Below are positions 63,345 to 64,000 of a stretch of 64,000 bases of DNA, piece by piece. The DNA is from Erythrocercus mccallii (taxonomy: Eukaryota; Chordata; Aves; Passeriformes; Dicruridae), in contig VZRG01002622.1 of the NCBI GenBank assembly GCA_013397435.1, forward strand, positions 1-64,000, written 5' to 3'. A program made the position numbers and the translations under genes. The notes beneath the pieces are model-generated. The model saw only the letters and a list, made by a program, of their open reading frames with translations, had not been told where the DNA came from and searched no databases. Numbering within the stretch: the stretch's first letter is position 1; each line of letters starts with the position of its first letter.

Positions 63345-64000
63345 GCTGGGGGTCTGTAGTCCTGCTCAAGGCAGACCTGGCTTCAAAGCTGAACCACGCT
63401 CAGGACCCCACCCAGGGAGAGAGAATCCACCACCTCTTTCACCACTCTCAGAATGGAGGGTATTTTTCCTTATGCTCAACCCAAATTTCCCCATTTGAAA
63501 TTGTGACAATCACCCCATGCCTGTCCTTTCACTATGCACCCCTACAAGGAGTCTAGGTCCCTCTTCCTCGTAATGATCCTACAGATAGCTGGGAGTCAAC
63601 TGGAGCATCCTCTCAGCCTTCTCAGGTGAAACATAAGGAGCTCTCACAGCCTTTCCTGGTACTTTATGTACTCTGACCCAACCCCCTGGGCAGTCCTCAC
63701 CTTTGCTCCCTACATCCCTCTGTGTCGGTATTCAGTATCAGGAGCTCAGAGCAGGAAAACTCTTCTCTCAATCTGCTGTCTACGCTCCTGCTCACACAGC
63801 CCAGCCTACAGTTTTCTTTTGTGTCTATGAGGTCTTGATGCTGAATTCTAGTCAACTTACTGCCCATTAGGATCAACAGGTCTTCTCTGCAAGGCTGTTC
63901 TCTGCCTTTCTTTTTGTTAAGCTTCTTGGGTTCCTGCTAGCCCACATTAACTTTATCAAGTTCCTCTGAATGGCAGCTGCTGTAATCCACTACTTCCATG
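63345..64000 (-). mobile_element. CR1 LINE, longer reverse-oriented copy running off the window edge
   Basis: On the plus strand, tcctgctcaaggcag opens the reversed CR1 tail. It is followed by the Cys/Pro-poor tract ending cacctctttcaccactctcag, then cccatgcctgtcctttcactatg, the agccttctcaggtgaaaca stretch, caggtcttctctgcaaggctgttct, and tatcaagttcctctgaatggcagc. All are expected in that order from a reversed CR1 3' part. At more than 650 bp it is the longest CR1 copy here and may include the decayed end of the reverse-transcriptase ORF. No intact frame remains. Confidence 0.85.

Noticed and set aside
1..64000. Neighbour genes such as CD47 or CCDC54, tRNAs, rRNAs, CRISPR arrays and bacterial operon features
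   Set aside because: None found. The window is entirely vertebrate intronic or flanking sequence of BBX.

Overview
The window is vertebrate genomic DNA, AT-rich and intron-dominated, almost certainly from a bird. Degenerate CR1 retrotransposon 3' ends (the main avian and reptilian LINE) occur at about 24.2, 45.8, 47.3, 59.7 and 63.4-64.0 kb, and an avian ERVL-type solo LTR lies at about 5.9-6.3 kb. The only gene I can support is BBX (bobby sox homolog, an HMG-box transcription factor), on the minus strand, so it reads from right to left.

I reconstructed eleven consecutive coding exons by following reading frame, splice signals and family conservation. They run from the initiator ATG at 51002 to a split codon at 12577. 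They total 2200 nt, which is 733 complete codons plus one base, and all phases agree. No stop or frameshift interrupts them. In order they are: exon A (N-terminus, basic motif, polyglutamate tract); exons B and C (HMG box and flank); exon D (a short conserved linker); exons E, F, G and H (four 81-bp cassette exons, each coding 27 residues ending in LFQ[F/L]AE); exon I (916 bp, lysine-rich); and exons J and K. The 3' coding end is not in the window. The intron after K runs at least 12.6 kb to the left edge, so the last roughly 200 residues expected from vertebrate BBX must lie beyond position 1. The 13 kb to the right of exon A is probably intron or upstream region with 5'-UTR exons I cannot place.

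The most notable signals are these. First, the four symmetric (phase 0-0) repeat exons at 31.2, 28.9, 23.4 and 20.0 kb can be skipped or included in any combination without changing frame. They appear to be one more than in mammalian BBX as I remember it. Second, a 43-bp tandem duplication (41/43 identical) lies exactly across the 5' splice site of exon F and creates two competing donors. Use of the distal donor adds an immediate stop codon. Third, a compact CpG-rich patch at 33.75-33.96 kb sits inside an otherwise CpG-poor intron. Fourth, there is a G-quadruplex candidate at 43.36 kb and several small tandem duplications and hairpins. I found no tRNA, rRNA, CRISPR array or second protein-coding gene.
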